Positions 12,639-14,677 of a stretch of 14,677 bases of DNA are shown piece by piece. The translations under genes were made by a program, and so were the position numbers. The stretch lies in contig CAKUEZ010000050.1 in NCBI GenBank assembly GCA_934646965.1, positions 1 to 14,677 on the forward strand, given 5' to 3'. A model generated the notes under the pieces. That model was not told the origin of the DNA. It saw nothing but the letters and a program-made list of their open reading frames with translations, and did no database searches. This DNA comes from an uncultured Collinsella sp. GTDB taxonomy: Bacteria > Actinomycetota > Coriobacteriia > Coriobacteriales > Coriobacteriaceae. Within the stretch, counting starts at the first letter, position 1. Each line of letters opens with the position of its first letter.

Positions 12639-14267
12639 CTACAGCGAGTCGATAAAGCGCTGTTGGGCGGCGCGGCCGGCTTCGTCCCACTTAAAGACGC
12701 CGGCGTTGTCGAGCACGTGGCCAAACACCACGCCGACCTCCTCGTGCAGGATGTCGATGGCGTTATCCGCTGTGAGCTCATCGGCACGACGGGCAAAGAC
12801 ATCCTCGGCCCATGCGGCGTGGCTGCGGCAAAGGTCGTCGCCCTCGAGCGCGGCGGCAAGGTCGTAGCTGGCGTCGACCTTGGCTACCAGCAGGTGCTCG
12901 CGGACGGCGCCGAGCTCGGGAACCAGGCGCGGCGGAAGAATGGCCAGACCCATGACCTCGATCAGGCCAATGTTCTCCTTCTTGATGTGGTGATACTCGG
13001 CATGCGGGTGGAACACGCCCAGCGGGTGCTCGTCGGTCGTGATGTTACAGCGAAGTGCCAGGTAGGCCTCGTAGATCTCACCGCCGGCATTACCGCGGGA
13101 GTCCACGCGGCGGATGACGGGCGTCACGGTGTTGTGAGCCACGCCGTCGGCCGTGTGCGCGATGACGCCCACGGACTCGTCGGTCCACTCGCGCCAGGCG
13201 AGGATGATCTTCTCGGCGGCGTCGAGCAGCTGGGCGCGGTCGTGCGAGCGCAGGCGCAGCACCGAGAGTGGCCACTGCAGCACGGTGCCGGTGACCTGGT
13301 CAAAGCCAGGCACGTTAAACTGCGAGACCTCGGTGGCGTGCATCATCGGGAACTCGTGCGCACCGCCCTGGAAGTGGTCGTGCGACAGAATCGAGCCGCC
13401 AACGATGGGCAGGTCGGCGTTGGAGCCGATAAAGTAGTGCGGGAACAGGTCCACAAAGTCGAGCAGGCAGGTCAGACCCTTACGATCGACGTGCATCGGA
13501 CGATGCTCGGAGCTCATGGCAATGCAGTGCTCGTTAAAGTACGCGTACGGGCTGTACTGGAAGCCCCAGCGTTCGCCGTCAAGCTGGATGGGGATAACGC
13601 GCAGGTTTTGGCGAGCGGGGTGAGCGCCGCCGTCGGCTGCGGCGGAACGTCCGGGATAGCCCTCGTTCTCGATGCAGAGCTGACAAGCAGGATACTTCTC
13701 TCCTGTGTTCTTGGCGGCGCCGGCCGCGGCAATGTCGCGCGGGTCCTTCTCGGGCTTTGACAGGTTGATGGTGATCTCGAGATCGCCCCAGTTGGTGGGA
13801 GTGCTCCATTTGATGTTGCGCGCGATGGCGGCACGGCGCACATAGCCGGCGTCGCAGCACAGACCGTAGAACCAGTCGGTCGCGGCGCGGGGCTCGTTGA
13901 CGCCCATGCGCCCATTGAACTCCTCGTTTACAACCGAAGGCCTCGGCATAAGCACACCCATGATGCGCATAGCGATACGGTCGCGGCCCGACGCCGTGTC
14001 CTCGGCGGCACCGTTGGCGACGGCAGCCTCGGAAAGCGCGGCGAGCGTACCCTCAAGGTCAAAGTTGGGGAGCGTGTCGGGGTGCAAGAGCGAAATCTTC
14101 TCGGTCTTGAGCGCCCAAGCCATGTCGAGCGCGGGGCCCGTGGCGCCGATGCACTCCAAAATGGTGTTGTATGCCCAGATACGGTCGTCCTGGCCGATCA
14201 TGGATCGGTGGATAGCGTACTCGATCAGGTTCTGCGCAGCCTCGCGCACGTCGGTCATTACAGCCAT
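12639..14267 (-). CDS. galT: UDP-glucose-hexose-1-phosphate uridylyltransferase (class II GalT)
   Basis: Leloir pathway enzyme that exchanges galactose-1-phosphate with UDP-glucose. The 542 residues fit the long, Firmicutes-type GalT, somewhat larger than the roughly 490-500 I recall as usual. Key motifs are the paired-cysteine segment ACQLCIENEGYPGR (about 194-207), YFNEHCIAMSSEHRPM, and the catalytic SHDHFQGG with H296, H298 and Q300, the histidine pair that carries the uridylyl group. ATG 14267 overlaps the galK end by 10 bases and has AAGGGGG 10 bases upstream. ATG 14258, three codons later, overlaps the galK stop as TAATG and is an equally reasonable start. Translation is probably coupled to galK. 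It ends in a strong hairpin at 12531-12568. Confidence 0.95.
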   Translation of the reverse strand: MAVMTDVREAAQNLIEYAIHRSMIGQDDRIWAYNTILECIGATGPALDMAWALKTEKISLLHPDTLPNFDLEGTLAALSEAAVANGAAEDTASGRDRIAMRIMGVLMPRPSVVNEEFNGRMGVNEPRAATDWFYGLCCDAGYVRRAAIARNIKWSTPTNWGDLEITINLSKPEKDPRDIAAAGAAKNTGEKYPACQLCIENEGYPGRSAAADGGAHPARQNLRVIPIQLDGERWGFQYSPYAYFNEHCIAMSSEHRPMHVDRKGLTCLLDFVDLFPHYFIGSNADLPIVGGSILSHDHFQGGAHEFPMMHATEVSQFNVPGFDQVTGTVLQWPLSVLRLRSHDRAQLLDAAEKIILAWREWTDESVGVIAHTADGVAHNTVTPVIRRVDSRGNAGGEIYEAYLALRCNITTDEHPLGVFHPHAEYHHIKKENIGLIEVMGLAILPPRLVPELGAVREHLLVAKVDASYDLAAALEGDDLCRSHAAWAEDVFARRADELTADNAIDILHEEVGVVFGHVLDNAGVFKWDEAGRAAQQRFIDSL

Positions 14268-14677
14268 GCCGCGTATGCCCCCTTGTCAGAGATAGCGTAG
14301 TGACGGGCGGAACCCTCGCCAAGCCAGCCGTTCATCTTGGTAATGAAAGTGTCGACCAGATCGAGCGGCACGAAGGCCTGAATGGTGCCGCCAAAACCGC
14401 CACCGTGGATGCGAACGGCGCCGCGACCGTCGAGCACGTGCTCGGCCAGCGCCAGGGCATACATGGAGGGCTGCTCGGAGCCCAGCTTGGCAACGACATT
14501 CTGCAGGTACATGGCAGAGCTGGCGCCAGACTCGCGCGTCAGGACCAGGAACTGGTCGATGTCGCCGGCGTTAAGAGCCGCCCAGCGCTTGTCGACCAGG
14601 CCGTTCTCGTACCAGTAGTGAACGGCGCGCAGGCAGGCGCGGTCGCCCAGCTTGGCGCGCAGCTCGGGGAGCTTGGC
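14258..14677 (-). CDS. galK: Galactokinase, C-terminal part (5' end outside the window)
   Basis: The last 139 codons of a GHMP-family kinase that phosphorylates galactose to galactose-1-phosphate; the frame is open to the window edge. The third GHMP motif is clear in RIHGGGFGGTIQAFVP. Other GalK-like text includes LGDRACLRAVHYWYENGLVD, LTRESGASSAMYLQN and QPSMYALALAEHVL. The stop TAA at 14260-14258 is fused with a galT start codon. The N-terminal substrate and ATP motifs lie beyond the window. GalK with GalT lets the cell use free galactose, complementing the phosphorylated route of the lac genes. Confidence 0.93.
   Translation of the reverse strand, partial: AKLPELRAKLGDRACLRAVHYWYENGLVDKRWAALNAGDIDQFLVLTRESGASSAMYLQNVVAKLGSEQPSMYALALAEHVLDGRGAVRIHGGGFGGTIQAFVPLDLVDTFITKMNGWLGEGSARHYAISDKGAYAAWL

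Noticed and set aside
12483..13760. 425-codon open frame on the plus strand, opposite galT
   Set aside because: It is antisense to the conserved galT, has low-complexity composition and has no supporting start signals.

Overview
The window looks like chromosome from a high-GC Gram-positive gut bacterium. Coding regions are GC-rich, ribosome sites are strong AGGAGG types, and the proteins resemble the staphylococcal/lactococcal lactose genes. A member of the Coriobacteriia such as Collinsella is my best guess; this is inference from composition and gene content, not a search result.

Most of the window is a lactose/galactose utilisation locus built around the lactose PTS and the tagatose-6-phosphate pathway. 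Bases 1-725 hold the C-terminal part of a LacI-family regulator, followed by three copies of a long hairpin repeat. On the minus strand lies lacE (PTS EIICB, 2624-4396), followed downstream by lacG (6-phospho-beta-galactosidase, 1097-2536). A 356-bp divergent control region with two near-identical palindromic operators separates lacE from a second, complete LacI-family regulator (4753-5757). On the plus strand follow lacF (PTS EIIA), an unrecognised membrane protein with its own expression signals, lacA and lacB (galactose-6-phosphate isomerase), an aldose-1-epimerase-like protein and lacC (tagatose-6-phosphate kinase). Together these import lactose as lactose-6-phosphate, split it, and carry galactose-6-phosphate to tagatose-1,6-bisphosphate. 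The aldolase lacD is not in the window.

Bases 10846-12638 are an accessory stretch: a perfect 23-bp-arm hairpin, then an AAA ATPase of the DUF4143 type on the minus strand. The ATPase gene lies between two identical 42-bp direct repeats and has three 33-bp tandem repeats in its upstream region. The right end carries galT and the C-terminal part of galK on the minus strand, overlapping by a few bases, so Leloir pathway genes for free galactose lie near the tagatose pathway.

Regulation appears layered. LacI-type operators centred on ACGT lie between lacE and the regulator. A different motif, TGTTCR repeated at about 10-bp steps, occurs before both lacF and lacA; it resembles sites of DeoR-type regulators, but no DeoR gene is present here. 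No rRNA, tRNA, CRISPR array or transposase was seen, and I see no convincing wholly new defence-like system. The least explained items are the hairpin repeats, the repeat-flanked ATPase cassette and the membrane protein between lacF and lacA.
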